A stretch of 64,000 bases of DNA from Bacteroidia bacterium (GCA_030427585.1 JAUIBW010000009.1:62001-126000), one strand, 5' to 3'. Shown: positions 25,245-35,485, numbered from the stretch's first letter. Numbers and translations are program-made. Notes: a model not told the origin generated them from the sequence alone.

Positions 25245-28097
25245 ATGAAAACATTTATATCCTCATTATTTTTCTTCTTTTTTTCTTCTTTAATTTTTTC
25301 TCAACAACCAGCAACTAATGCAGAATCGATACAGAAAGGATTGCTTGATAAAAAGCAAATGGAAAAGTCTTCTTTAGTGAAACATGTTCCTTTTAACAAT
25401 ATTGGCCCAACCGTAATGAGTGGTCGTGTAGTAGATGTCGATGTAAATCCAGAAAATACTACAGAGTTTTATGTAGGATATGCTTCGGGAGGGTTGTGGT
25501 ATACCATAAATAATGGAACCACTTTTGAACCTGTTCTTGATGCTGCAGAGACAATTAATGTTGGAGATATTGCTGTAGATTGGAAAAATAATATTATTTG
25601 GGTAGGAACCGGTGAAAATAATTCGTCTAGATCATCCTATGCAGGGATAGGGATTCTAAAATCTACAGATAAGGGTAAAACATGGAAAAATGTAGGACTA
25701 CTCGACTCACATCATATAGGTAGAATTGTTATTAATCCTAATAATCCAGATGAGGTCGTAGTGGGAGTAACCGGGCACTTATATTCCTCTAATCAAGAAC
25801 GAGGAGTCTATAAAACAACAGATGGAGGGGCTACCTGGAAAAAAACGTTATTTATTAACGATCGAACAGGTATCATTGATCTGGCATATGCACCTGGTAA
25901 TTTTAATATTATGTATGCAGCGGCATGGGATAAAGATCGTAAGGCCTGGAATTTTGAAGGTAATGGATTAGGGTCGGGGATTTATAAAAGTATTGATGCA
26001 GGAACTACCTGGAATAAAATATCTATAGAAGGAAGTGGTTTTCCTACGGGAGAAGGAGTAGGGAGAATTGGCCTTGCCGTTTTTGATGAAAACACAGTAT
26101 ATGCTGTACATGATAACCAGTATAGAAGAAAGGACAATGATGCCAAAAGAAATGACACTGGATTAACCAAAGAGGATTTTAAAACGATGTCATCAGAAAC
26201 TTTTTTAAAACTGGAAAACAAAAAGTTAAATGCATTTTTAAAAACCAATGGGTTTCAAGAAAAGTATAGAGCAGATAACGTAAAGCAACTTGTTCGTTCG
26301 GGTACAGTACAACCAATAGATCTTGCTAAATATCTCGAAAATGCCAATGCAATGTTATTTGATACTCCGGTTATAGGAGCAGAGGTATACAGAAGCAATG
26401 ATGGTGGTAAATCCTGGGCAAAAACCCACAAAGACTATATTGATGATCTATTTTATAGTTATGGATATTACTTTGCTCAGATACAGGTAAGCCCAGTTAA
26501 TAAAAACCATGTTTATATTTCTGGAGTTCCTATTTTAAAATCTAAAGATGCCGGAAAAACATTTACTAATATTAATGGAAAAAATGTTCATGCTGATCAT
26601 CATTCGTTGTGGATCAATCCTAAAAACCCTATGCACCTGGTAAATGGTAATGATGGAGGACTAAATATCTCTTATGATGATGGAGAAAATTGGATAAAAG
26701 CTAACCAACCTAGTGTGGGACAGTTTTATGCAATTAATATTGATTATGAAAAACCATATAATGTATATGGTGGATTGCAAGATAACGGAGTTTGGGTAGG
26801 AGCACATAATGCTAAAGAAGACGATTCCTGGCATCAAAGTGGTCATTATCCTTGGGAAAGCATTATGGGAGGTGATGGTATGCAAGTACAGATTGATAAT
26901 CGGGATGCAAATATTGTATATACCGGATTTCAGTTTGGAAATTATTTTAGAATACATCGTGCGACGAATGAACAAATCTATATTCAGCCTAAACATGAGT
27001 TGGGCGAATCTCCTTATCGATTTAATTGGCAAACACCGATCTTATTGTCACCTCACAACCAGGATATTTTATATTTAGGAGGAAATAAATTGATGCGATC
27101 AATGAATCAGGGAGATAACTGGACTTCGATATCTAGTGATTTAACGAATGGAGGTAAAAAAGGAAATGTTGCTTATGGAACGTTGACTACAATTGCCGAG
27201 TCTATATTTCAATTTGGACTGATCTATACAGGTAGTGATGATGGGTTAGTGTATCTAACCAAAAATTCTGGTGGGAGTTGGAGCAAGATTTCGGATTCCT
27301 TTCCTAAAGATCTTTGGGTATCGAGAGTGATTGCCTCTTCTCATAAAAAAGAAAGAGTTTATGTTACATTAAATGGATATCGATGGGATGACTTTACACC
27401 TTATGTCTATGTAAGTGAAAACTATGGACAGAGCTGGAAAAACATTGGAAACAACTTACCTGTGTCTGCAGTAAATGTGATAAAAGAAGATCCTAAAAAT
27501 GAAAATGTACTATATATAGGAACAGATAATGGCACGTATGTTTCATTAGATAGAGGAACAAGCTGGCAGGCTTTTTCTAATGGATTACCTAATGTGGCAG
27601 TGCACGATATTGTAATCCAACCAGAAGCTAATGATTTGTTATTAGGAACACATGGTAGAAGTATATACAAAACAAATATAGAAGCGGTGCAGCTTCTTGA
27701 TGCTAAAGTAATGAACAAAAGCCTTCATGTTTTTGATATACCTGCAATGCAATGGTCAGATCGATGGGGTGTTTCGTGGAGCAAATGGTCTAGCCCCTAT
27801 AAACCAACAGCTACTATCAAGTTTTATGCTGGAAAATCAGGAGATTTCTCTATTAAAATTACTACCGAAGCCGGAAAAGTACTCCAGAAATTTTCTACAA
27901 AAGCCGATAGAGGGCTTAATTATGCAGAGTATGACCTTACAATTGCTGAAAAAGGAAAAAATATACTCGAAAAAGAATTTCCTGATGAAGAAGTTTCCAA
28001 AAGAAAAAACGGAAAATATTACCTGCCTACAGGAAGATATTCAATAGAAGTTTCTGATGGAACGCAAACAGAAAAAGTTTTGTGGGAAATTAAATAA
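25245..28097 (+). CDS. Large secreted BNR/sortilin-like beta-propeller protein
   Basis: A 950-residue exported protein with a phenylalanine-rich signal peptide (MKTFISSLFFFFFSSLIFSQ). It is built from BNR/sialidase-type and VPS10-like propeller repeats, with Asp-box-type motifs such as STDKGKTWKNVG, TTDGGATWKKTL, SNDGGKSWAKTH and SENYGQSWKNIG spread from about residue 130 to 800. The last 150 residues are a separate beta domain (ATIKFYAGKSGDFSIKI). Such proteins are often annotated as glycosyl hydrolases because of the fold; no catalytic residues can be assigned here. No T9SS sorting domain is seen at the C-terminus. A terminator follows at 28126-28155. Confidence 0.88.
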   Translation: MKTFISSLFFFFFSSLIFSQQPATNAESIQKGLLDKKQMEKSSLVKHVPFNNIGPTVMSGRVVDVDVNPENTTEFYVGYASGGLWYTINNGTTFEPVLDAAETINVGDIAVDWKNNIIWVGTGENNSSRSSYAGIGILKSTDKGKTWKNVGLLDSHHIGRIVINPNNPDEVVVGVTGHLYSSNQERGVYKTTDGGATWKKTLFINDRTGIIDLAYAPGNFNIMYAAAWDKDRKAWNFEGNGLGSGIYKSIDAGTTWNKISIEGSGFPTGEGVGRIGLAVFDENTVYAVHDNQYRRKDNDAKRNDTGLTKEDFKTMSSETFLKLENKKLNAFLKTNGFQEKYRADNVKQLVRSGTVQPIDLAKYLENANAMLFDTPVIGAEVYRSNDGGKSWAKTHKDYIDDLFYSYGYYFAQIQVSPVNKNHVYISGVPILKSKDAGKTFTNINGKNVHADHHSLWINPKNPMHLVNGNDGGLNISYDDGENWIKANQPSVGQFYAINIDYEKPYNVYGGLQDNGVWVGAHNAKEDDSWHQSGHYPWESIMGGDGMQVQIDNRDANIVYTGFQFGNYFRIHRATNEQIYIQPKHELGESPYRFNWQTPILLSPHNQDILYLGGNKLMRSMNQGDNWTSISSDLTNGGKKGNVAYGTLTTIAESIFQFGLIYTGSDDGLVYLTKNSGGSWSKISDSFPKDLWVSRVIASSHKKERVYVTLNGYRWDDFTPYVYVSENYGQSWKNIGNNLPVSAVNVIKEDPKNENVLYIGTDNGTYVSLDRGTSWQAFSNGLPNVAVHDIVIQPEANDLLLGTHGRSIYKTNIEAVQLLDAKVMNKSLHVFDIPAMQWSDRWGVSWSKWSSPYKPTATIKFYAGKSGDFSIKITTEAGKVLQKFSTKADRGLNYAEYDLTIAEKGKNILEKEFPDEEVSKRKNGKYYLPTGRYSIEVSDGTQTEKVLWEIK

Positions 28098-28125
28098 AAG
28101 GAATCTCTAATAATTTATATTATAT

Positions 28126-28155
28126 AAACCCCATCAAAATATTTTGATGGGGTTT
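28126..28155. terminator. Bidirectional terminator between BNR-repeat gene and susD
   Basis: A perfect 30-bp palindrome (AAACCCCATCAAAAT and its complement), GC-rich in the outer half with T-rich ends; it separates two convergent genes. Confidence 0.8.
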
Positions 28156-28198
28156 AAGCAATTCAAACATTTATGATATAAAACAAATCATATTTTCT

Positions 28199-29569
28199 TT
28201 AGTATCCTTTATTGGGTATCATATTGGAGTTTGCATTTAACTCGGCTAAAGGAATAGGAAATGCATAATTATAGCTACCATATACAGGCCCTGCAGAAAC
28301 TACATTTAGTTTTGGGATATCCTGCTTTGTTCTTGCCAAGTCATCAAACCTAAATCCTTCAAAGCATAGTTCTTTTTTTCTTTCTAAAAGAATATTTTCT
28401 TTGGTAGCTTCTGTATATAGGTTAGCTCCTCTATTATCAGGAATCATATTTAGCCAGATTAAAGCATCTCCTACAGCTCCTGTTTCTAATAATGCTTCTG
28501 CATAAATTAAGATGATTTCTTCATATCTTATTAGACTAACATTATCATCAAAAGATTGAGAAGGATATTTACCAATATTTCTTAATTTATCCCCATCGGT
28601 ATCAATCATACTGGCAGTTCCCCTAATATCACCTGCATCAAAAATAGAAGTAAAATCATCATAAGCAACAATATCAGCATATCCGAATCGGTAGATATTT
28701 GCCAAGCCGTTTATTCCTTGATTGTCAACATTATCAAATGCTAGTTCAAAAATAGAATTAGGAGCATTATCTACAGACCAACTATCTACATATGAATCTC
28801 TACCTAATATAGAGAATTGCCCAGAGTTGATTACATCCTTAGCTGCATCTCTGGCAGTTTCATATTCTTCAAAATATAAAGCTACTCTTGCCTTAAGGGC
28901 TTTTGCAGCATAGCTGGTTACATAACTAGACGTACCATTAAGTGCTTCAGACAGTAAGGATGAGGCTGTATCAAGATCTGCAAGGATTAAATTTTTTACT
29001 TCTCCAACAGTTTTTCTACCAGGGAGAAGATCATTATCATCTTTAAATTTATCGATATAAGGGACTCCTAGGGCACTTAGCCCTCCGTTATCTACATGTT
29101 GTTGACCATATAAGCGTAGCAAATCAAAATGGCCTAGTGCTCTTATGACATAAGCCTGTCCTTTAATATGATTGATTTGATCTTGATCTCCTTCAACCCC
29201 TTCGACATTAATGGCGATATTTGCTGTAGATATGGTTGTATAGATTACAGACCAGGTATTTAAAGCATATCCATTGGCGTCGGTCATATTCATATCACTT
29301 ACACTAATAAAACGACCAGACTCACCAGTAGAATATGCATTATCTGATCTAGCTTCTCCATATATGATAATATCTCTTCCATAATAGGTAGATTGAGTCA
29401 TCCAGCTATATGTACCATTTAAAAGATTAGATAAATCTTCTACAGTATTTATATTACCTTCTAAGTTCTGATTTTGAAGTAAGGTAGGCTCTAAATCATC
29501 ATTACTACAAGAAGATATTAATGCTATAAATAAAGCACTACATACAAGGTATATTATTTTTTTTATCAT
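28199..29569 (-). CDS. SusD/RagB-family nutrient-binding outer-membrane lipoprotein
   Basis: A 456-residue surface lipoprotein (lipobox IALISSC, then SNDDLEP). It shows the SusD layout: N-terminal part with LLNGTYSWMTQSTYYG, helical TPR-like segments (IKGQAYVIRALGHFDLLRLYG, YAAKALKARVALYFEEYETA) and the C-terminal SusD domain with RYEEIILIYAEALLETGAVGDA split over residues near 355-375 and ERKKELCFEGFRFDDLAR. It caps the SusC channel and binds the imported glycan or peptide. It follows susC by 3 nt. No glycoside hydrolase or peptidase lies next to the pair, so the substrate stays open. Confidence 0.95.
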   Translation of the reverse strand: MIKKIIYLVCSALFIALISSCSNDDLEPTLLQNQNLEGNINTVEDLSNLLNGTYSWMTQSTYYGRDIIIYGEARSDNAYSTGESGRFISVSDMNMTDANGYALNTWSVIYTTISTANIAINVEGVEGDQDQINHIKGQAYVIRALGHFDLLRLYGQQHVDNGGLSALGVPYIDKFKDDNDLLPGRKTVGEVKNLILADLDTASSLLSEALNGTSSYVTSYAAKALKARVALYFEEYETARDAAKDVINSGQFSILGRDSYVDSWSVDNAPNSIFELAFDNVDNQGINGLANIYRFGYADIVAYDDFTSIFDAGDIRGTASMIDTDGDKLRNIGKYPSQSFDDNVSLIRYEEIILIYAEALLETGAVGDALIWLNMIPDNRGANLYTEATKENILLERKKELCFEGFRFDDLARTKQDIPKLNVVSAGPVYGSYNYAFPIPLAELNANSNMIPNKGY

Positions 29570-29572
29570 GAT

Positions 29573-32500
29573 TTAAAATTTTAGGTTAACGCCAAATACA
29601 AATGATTTTACAGGCGGCGTAGTTAATCTGGTAAATCCATCGGTTCTTACTTCTGGATCGTGTTTTAATCGATCATCTTTTACCCAGGTAAATAGGTTGG
29701 TTCCTCTTAAGGTAAAAGTAATGCCATCGACACCTATTGTATCTAGTGCATTGTTGGTAAGATTGTACCCCAGTACCAATTCTCTTAATCGTATATAATC
29801 GCCATCATATAAGAATCGAGTGGAAGTTGAGGCAGACTGATTTCCTGCTCCTGTATTTGATTGCAGAGCTGGGTAATCTGTAATATCTCCTGGTTTTTTC
29901 CAGCTTTGTAACAATTCTTCTGTACCATTAAAGTATAAGGTACTTCTTAAACCATCACTTTTGGTATATTGGGCCCAACTTTCGTATACTTTGTTACCTC
30001 CTGTAAAATATAGATTGGCATCCATAAAGAATCCTTTATAATCTATATGAGTCCCAAAACCACCACTATAAGTTGGGATAGCACTACTACCCTGAAAAGC
30101 TACTTCTGCTTCATTATAATTATTGGTGGTTTCACCATCTACCCCATTAATATACCACAAAGGGTCACCATTCTCGGGATCTACACCTGCCCATTTTCTC
30201 ATGTACCACTCATATATAGGGTGTCCTACTTCTACTCTTCGTGTTCCTGTGGTAATTACGATATCGTTTCCAGAAGCATCTTTAGCCAGTTTTTTAACTT
30301 CATTATCAACAGTAGCTATGTTTCCGAAAATACTCCAGTTAAAATCTTTTCCACTTATTATGTTATAGTTTAGTTCTATTTCAACACCCTTATTTACAAC
30401 TTCTCCAATATTTCTGTTAACATTTGCAAATCCTGTGGTTCGGGATAGTCCTACTTCTTGTAGTATATCGAAGGTTTTTTTATTGTAATAGGCAACAGCC
30501 CCCGATATTTTATCATTAAAAAGCCCGAAATCGATACCTATGTCTAGCGTATTATTTTTTTCCCAGGATAAGAATTCGTTTCCATATCCTATAGGATATA
30601 TACCAGGATTAGCATTATAATCTGCATTGTAAGCCAAAAGGGATTGATACTCGTTAATGTCTACTCCTGCACTACCACTGGTTCCATAAGACGCTCTTAA
30701 TCTTAAATTATTAAATAAAGTACTGTCATATAAAAAATTTTCTGAGGTGATATTCCATGCAGCACCTATAGACCAGAAGTCGCCAAAACGTTGATTTCGT
30801 GAAAAACGTGAAGAAGCTTCCCTTCGATACGTAGCATCCAGTACATATTTATCGTCAAAATTATAATTTAGCATTCCCAGATAAGAAAGGTTTTTCCAAT
30901 CGCTAAAAGAAGTACTGGCTTCAAAATTAATACTGGCTTCATCTACAAAGGTTAATCCATCTTTTGGAAATTTTTCACCTTGAGCACTGATGAAGTTGTA
31001 TTTATTTTTTTGAAACTCCTGTAGTATCGTAATATCAAAATTATGTCTATCCAGGCTGGTTTTATAGTTTAGAGAATTTTGAGTGACCCAATTAAAGTTA
31101 CGACTGGTAGAAGCATAGGAAATACCCCCTTCTTCTACACCTCCTCCATGAACTCTATTGGCAAAACGTTTGTAATTAGCCAGATTGTAATCGATACTAA
31201 AATTGGTCTTAAATTTTAAGCCTTTTAGAATTTTCCATTCTAAAGACGAGTTATTCATAGCACGGGTAACATCATTATTAATGATATCATTCTCTATTAA
31301 ATAAAGGTAGTTGAAGTAATTGGTCGTGCTTCCAAAATCAGTAAGGTTTAGGGTTCCGTCTGCATTATATGGAGGTAGTGTTGGTGGTACAAAGAATTGG
31401 GCAGAAAGTCCACTTGCAAAAAAAGCTCCCTGTTCAAACAATCCATTTTGATCGATATTAGAAACACTAAGATTATTTGTAAATTTTAGTGAATTGGTCA
31501 TATCTTTCGAAAAGTTAAATTTTGCGGTGATTCTTTCGTAGTCTGTTCCTTTAACGATACCTTCGGTTTTATTATACCCTAAAGAAGTATAGAAAGTTGA
31601 AGTCTCACTACCTCCCGTTGCAGAGAAATCAAATGTTTGCAAAATAGGATTAGGAGTCTTTACAATTTCCTGCCAGTTTGCTTCTGGCCTTCCATTTGCG
31701 TTCCAATCGGTATATGAAGTGCCCCAGAATCCAGGAAATCGCTCATAAAGATCTCTAGCTTCAGATCTGTCTATACTATATGTTTCCCCATAGGTATTAA
31801 ATACAGCATCATAAAAAAGTTCTTCTCGCTGTGCAGCAGTTAACATTTTCGGGCCCTTTACTGCTTGCTCCTGATATCCATAAGTAGAAGTAAAATTAAA
31901 TGTTGTTTTTCTATTTTTTCTACCATTCTTTGTAGTGATTACGATAACCCCGTTAGATCCTCTTGCTCCATAAGCGGCTGTTGCAGAAGCATCCTTAAGC
32001 ACGGTGATACTTTCTACATCCCGGCTATTGATACTGGATAGAGAACTTAGCGAACTGGCAGAATCGCTACCAGAGGTGTTATAATTAACCATAGGCACCC
32101 CATCGATGACAAAAAGCGGAGCATTAGATGAAGTAATAGAGCCTACTCCCCGGATTCGGATTTGTTGTGTTGATCCTGGTGTTCCCGAAGAAGAAGCTAT
32201 ATTTAAACCCGCTACCTTACCTTGCAATGCCTGATCTACTGTTACTACCGGTACATCATTAATTTCATCGGCAACGACTTGCACAGTACTACCTGTAATT
32301 TCGTTTTTACCTCTTGTAGTATATCCAAGTACAACGATTTCTTCGAGTTCCTCGGTATCTGATACCATTTCAATATTGATAGTATCTGATACGGCATCGA
32401 TTATTCGCTCCTCTGTTTTCATTCCGATATAAGAAAATATCAAAATTTCGCCAGTTTTGGCAGTAATGATATAGTTTCCATCAAAATCTGTTTGAGTACC

Positions 32501-32743
32501 CTGGTTTGATCCTTTGATAATTACTGCTACCCCGGGCAATGCGATACCACTATTATCTGTTACTTTTCCTTTTATTTCTCTTTCTTGCAGAACATTACCA
32601 ATTTTATCTGTTTTGTAAGTATTTCCATATACATTAAACAGCCCCACAGATAAACATAACATAAAAATTGTTGTGGTTGTAAACAGTTGATTTTTAATGA
32701 TTTCTGCTGAATTCAAAAAATAAACATTGATTTTTTTATTCAT
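29573..32743 (-). CDS. SusC/RagA-family TonB-linked outer-membrane transporter
   Basis: A 1056-residue TonB-dependent transporter. After an extended signal peptide comes a CarboxypepD-regulatory-like domain (about 55-140, EIKGKVTDNSGIALPGVAVI), then the plug with the SusC signatures DQALQGKVAGLNI and GARGSNGVIVITTKNG (about 150-270), and a 22-strand barrel ending in FVFGVNLKF. The TonB box is not obvious. Together with SusD it takes up an oligomer across the outer membrane with energy from TonB-ExbBD. No ECF sigma/anti-sigma pair or SARP regulator lies beside it; the AraC-GAF regulator at 33325 is divergent and could control it. Confidence 0.96.
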   Translation of the reverse strand: MNKKINVYFLNSAEIIKNQLFTTTTIFMLCLSVGLFNVYGNTYKTDKIGNVLQEREIKGKVTDNSGIALPGVAVIIKGSNQGTQTDFDGNYIITAKTGEILIFSYIGMKTEERIIDAVSDTINIEMVSDTEELEEIVVLGYTTRGKNEITGSTVQVVADEINDVPVVTVDQALQGKVAGLNIASSSGTPGSTQQIRIRGVGSITSSNAPLFVIDGVPMVNYNTSGSDSASSLSSLSSINSRDVESITVLKDASATAAYGARGSNGVIVITTKNGRKNRKTTFNFTSTYGYQEQAVKGPKMLTAAQREELFYDAVFNTYGETYSIDRSEARDLYERFPGFWGTSYTDWNANGRPEANWQEIVKTPNPILQTFDFSATGGSETSTFYTSLGYNKTEGIVKGTDYERITAKFNFSKDMTNSLKFTNNLSVSNIDQNGLFEQGAFFASGLSAQFFVPPTLPPYNADGTLNLTDFGSTTNYFNYLYLIENDIINNDVTRAMNNSSLEWKILKGLKFKTNFSIDYNLANYKRFANRVHGGGVEEGGISYASTSRNFNWVTQNSLNYKTSLDRHNFDITILQEFQKNKYNFISAQGEKFPKDGLTFVDEASINFEASTSFSDWKNLSYLGMLNYNFDDKYVLDATYRREASSRFSRNQRFGDFWSIGAAWNITSENFLYDSTLFNNLRLRASYGTSGSAGVDINEYQSLLAYNADYNANPGIYPIGYGNEFLSWEKNNTLDIGIDFGLFNDKISGAVAYYNKKTFDILQEVGLSRTTGFANVNRNIGEVVNKGVEIELNYNIISGKDFNWSIFGNIATVDNEVKKLAKDASGNDIVITTGTRRVEVGHPIYEWYMRKWAGVDPENGDPLWYINGVDGETTNNYNEAEVAFQGSSAIPTYSGGFGTHIDYKGFFMDANLYFTGGNKVYESWAQYTKSDGLRSTLYFNGTEELLQSWKKPGDITDYPALQSNTGAGNQSASTSTRFLYDGDYIRLRELVLGYNLTNNALDTIGVDGITFTLRGTNLFTWVKDDRLKHDPEVRTDGFTRLTTPPVKSFVFGVNLKF

Positions 32744-33324
32744 AATTCGTTTTTCTAAAAATTGATTTTGTTGTTTTTTTCTTCCCTGTATAAGAAGTAT
32801 ACTCTACTACTTTTTAGAGTCTGATTTTATTCCATAAAGTGTTGTTTTAAGTTTGTATTAATTATTGATTACACGCCCTATTATTTTTGGTATAGGTCGA
32901 GCATGACACATCTATCTATATAGACGTGCCTACTGTTGTATTGTATTTTTTAGTAATGTTGTTAAGTACTTGTTTTCCCTATCTTCAGTCTAACATCATC
33001 AAAGAGAATTAAATCTTGATATTTCAAATTTTGTAGATAAATTTTGATAATTATTCAATAAGGAGGCTTTATTTTTCATAAAATGAAAACAATTCGAATG
33101 TAGTTGTATTTTTTTGTCAAAAACAGAATATTATTCAATGTACTAAAAGTGTAAAAAGGAGATTATCTTAAATTTAGTAAGTATTTTATGATATATTAAC
33201 AGGAAACCTTATTATATTAATATAATTTTATAATTAACTATAAAAATAGCCCGAAATAATGGGTGGGGTTTGTGGGTTATTAAACGTTATACATAGTATA
33301 GATAGGAATACATTTATGTAATCA
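32744..33324. other. 581-bp AT-rich divergent intergenic region
   Basis: Lies between the divergent susC and AraC-GAF genes and should hold both promoters and any operator. I found no perfect TAnnTTTG box, no strong hairpin and no small gene on either strand. Confidence 0.5.
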
Positions 33325-35019
33325 ATGAAAATAAACCCATACAATATTATTTTGCTTATAGGGTGTTTGGGTATTGTAATTTTTGCAATCCTTAAATTAT
33401 ATTGTTGCAAGAAAAAAGAAAAGACATTTAAGTTTTTTTATTACTTCTTGATTACTGCCAATTTGGTAATCATCCAGATACTATTAATAGATTTTAGAAT
33501 TACCAAATTATACCCCTGGATTCTTATACTGTACACTCCATTCGAATTTTTGTCACCTGTTTTTTTTACTGCATTTACGTGTTATTATCTTGAGAAAGAG
33601 GAAATGTATAAAAGGTATCGACACTACCTTCTAATTCCGTTCATGGTATTTTTTGTAGTATATACCCTAATAAAAATTAATATTCTGATAGATTATTCTA
33701 TTTTTTCAAAAAATACGGCTTCTTTTCTCCTTAATGAAATAGATGAAAACTTTACTGTTATTTTTTGTTTCATACTTTCTGTATGGAATTATCGGATTAT
33801 ACAGAGGTATGAGAATTCTTTGGGAAGGTTATCTTTTATTTATGTTAGGAAAAAAACAAAATGGATAAAGAATATTTTTGTTGTATTAGTACTCTTATCG
33901 GTATTATGGATGCTTACTATTACTTTATTTTTTATTAAAGAAGAAATAACGGGTCATTCTGCGTATTACCCGATCTGGATGTTATATATGATATTTTGCT
34001 ATGCTTTTCTCTTTTTGGGGATGAAACATTTAAACAAAGTATCGGGTAGTGTTACTAATTTAGAAGATCCAATACAGAAAAAGATTACTAATTTTCAGCT
34101 ATCAGGATTAGGTCATATTTTCTCAGAAAAAGAACTTCAATTAGTGCATTCTAATCCTATATCTATTACGGGGATATTAAGTTATTTTGCTACTTCTTTG
34201 TTTGATAAAAATAAGATTGATGATGTTTTATCAGATATTGTAGAGAATTGTATCTCTCAATTACAACTACAGGAATGCAGTATCTATATGATATGTAAAG
34301 AAAATAAAACATTGATTCCTAAAGCAACATATAACAAGAACAGTTGTGAAATCACAAAAAGGAAAAAACAAATACCTATCCCAATTGACAAAGGAATCTT
34401 GGGTAAAGTAGTACGATCAGGGGAACATCAATGTATAGAAAATTTAAGTGTAATTACAGGTGATAACCAGAAAGATATATCCAGAAGATCAAAGCTTTCT
34501 GTTCCTATATTTATAAGAGAGAGAATAGTAGGAGTTTTGGATGCCGAACACGATGAGAAAGCATATTTTAAATCGCATCATATTGCATTATTTTTATTGA
34601 TAGCTAAATTAACAGAAATAAAACTTTCTCAAATCAATACCAATACAGTACTACTCACCAATATTACAAATGATAATGCTTATTTTAAAGAGCTGAATTT
34701 TTTAATGAAAGAAGAAAAAATTTATGTCGATCCTAATTTAGGTTTAGAAAATATTTCAAAAAGATTACAGATAAGTAGTAACTATCTATCTCAATTGATT
34801 AATAAACTAGGCGGGTGCAATTTTTCTGATTATATAAATAGTTATAGAGTGGAAGAAGTAAAATCTAAACTGAAAAATCCCGATTATGATAACTATACCG
34901 TATTGGGTATTGCTATGGAATGTGGATTTAATTCGAAATCACCTTTTTATTCTGCATTTAAAAAACACACAGGGGTCTCTCCCAAAGAGTATAGACAGCA
35001 GCAACAAATTATGTCCTGA
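33325..35019 (+). CDS. Membrane AraC-family regulator with GAF domain (copy A, full length)
   Basis: A 564-residue regulator. The N-terminal third holds about six to seven hydrophobic helices (from IILLIGCLGIVIFAIL to YMIFCYAFLFLGM, residues 8-235). A GAF domain follows at about 280-430 (ILSYFATSLFDKNKIDDVL, GILGKVVRSGEHQCIENL, KLSVPIFIRERIVGVLDAEH). The C-terminal AraC HTH domain covers about 455-560 (SKRLQISSNYLSQLINKL, AMECGFNSKSPFYSAFKKH, TGVSPKEYRQ). The 3' two-thirds are duplicated at 37047-37931 and related to 42732-44003. The stop codon lies inside a palindrome (35013-35045). It presumably senses a membrane or cytoplasmic signal and controls the secreted-protein genes just downstream (inference). 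Confidence 0.88.
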   Translation: MKINPYNIILLIGCLGIVIFAILKLYCCKKKEKTFKFFYYFLITANLVIIQILLIDFRITKLYPWILILYTPFEFLSPVFFTAFTCYYLEKEEMYKRYRHYLLIPFMVFFVVYTLIKINILIDYSIFSKNTASFLLNEIDENFTVIFCFILSVWNYRIIQRYENSLGRLSFIYVRKKTKWIKNIFVVLVLLSVLWMLTITLFFIKEEITGHSAYYPIWMLYMIFCYAFLFLGMKHLNKVSGSVTNLEDPIQKKITNFQLSGLGHIFSEKELQLVHSNPISITGILSYFATSLFDKNKIDDVLSDIVENCISQLQLQECSIYMICKENKTLIPKATYNKNSCEITKRKKQIPIPIDKGILGKVVRSGEHQCIENLSVITGDNQKDISRRSKLSVPIFIRERIVGVLDAEHDEKAYFKSHHIALFLLIAKLTEIKLSQINTNTVLLTNITNDNAYFKELNFLMKEEKIYVDPNLGLENISKRLQISSNYLSQLINKLGGCNFSDYINSYRVEEVKSKLKNPDYDNYTVLGIAMECGFNSKSPFYSAFKKHTGVSPKEYRQQQQIMS

Positions 35020-35124
35020 TTTCTTGAAATTCAAACTTTAAGGACACTTAGAATTTTTAATGTTATTACAATTGCATCTCACTTGTATTTTATACAGTTG
35101 AGTTTGTGTATTAGGTGAGTAGGT
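34089..35124 (+). repeat. Duplicated block, copy 1 (regulator 3' part plus downstream flank)
   Basis: Long stretches match 36993-38040 base for base, covering the GAF and HTH coding parts and about 100 nt beyond the stop codon, including the palindrome. This is a recent segmental duplication. Confidence 0.85.
35013..35045. promoter_or_regulatory. Palindromic element P1 at the regulator stop codon
   Basis: 33 nt running GTCC...TTGAAATTCAA...GGAC, overlapping the TGA stop of the AraC-GAF gene. The outer GTCC/GGAC and inner TTGAA/TTCAA are paired with an unpaired stretch between. The same design recurs at 37925, 44008 and 48599. No T run follows, so an operator is more likely than a terminator. 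Confidence 0.6.
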
Positions 35125-35151
35125 TTGCTTATAAGAATAGGCTTACCTTTT
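35113..35151 (+). terminator. Weak terminator after AraC-GAF copy A
   Basis: AGGTGAG (35113-35119) pairs with CTTACCT (35142-35148) with one wobble, followed by a short T run. The matching position in the duplicated copy has a stronger version (38025-38066). Confidence 0.45.
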
Positions 35152-35225
35152 AGTTAGAAAACATACCAAAATGATATACAATAGAGAGAAACACTATAAA
35201 ACTGTAACTCAAAATTTATAACTAT

Positions 35226-35385
35226 ATGAAAACCCTTCGTTTATATACAGATCATGACTATTGTAGGTATCTCATGACTAACGTTTTCTACTTATTCTTG
35301 TGAGAAAGAGGAAACCATAGAAACCTATCAGGTACACCCTGATCCAGGAGGCGATGGTGGTTCAGACGAGCCAGTATGCCCTTAG
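35226..35385 (+). pseudogene. Decayed copy of the 56-residue small lipoprotein
   Basis: Compared with the intact gene at 39020-39190, this stretch still encodes TIVGIS-stop-LTFSTYSC and then EKEETIETYQVHPDPGGDGGSDEPVCP-stop in parts (short segments SCEKEE, HPDPGG and EPVCP match SCETDQ, QPDPGD and DPECP). The ATG at 35226 is in another frame, and an in-frame TGA interrupts the signal peptide before the lipobox. So it carries a frameshift and a stop. A terminator follows at 35457-35485. Confidence 0.65.
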
Positions 35386-35456
35386 TTGCTAATAATTTTT
35401 GTGATTTTTTTTAATGTTACAAGGGTTACTACTTATTATATAATAGGTAGTAATCA

Positions 35457-35485
35457 CTGGGATGTCTATACCATCCCGGTTTTTT
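35457..35485 (+). terminator. Rho-independent terminator after the decayed small lipoprotein
   Basis: CTGGGATG (35457-35464) pairs with CATCCCGG (35472-35479), then TTTTTT. A second AT-rich hairpin lies just before it (about 35426-35454). A related hairpin follows the intact small-lipoprotein gene. Confidence 0.75.

Noticed and set aside
28199-32743. SusC/SusD pair as a polysaccharide utilisation locus
   Set aside because: No glycoside hydrolase, lyase, sulfatase or sugar-sensing regulator lies beside it; the BNR-repeat protein is not a clear enzyme.
35013-35045. P1-P4 as intrinsic terminators of the regulator genes
   Set aside because: The stem is interrupted, no U tract follows, and true terminators lie about 70-100 nt further on in both duplicated copies.
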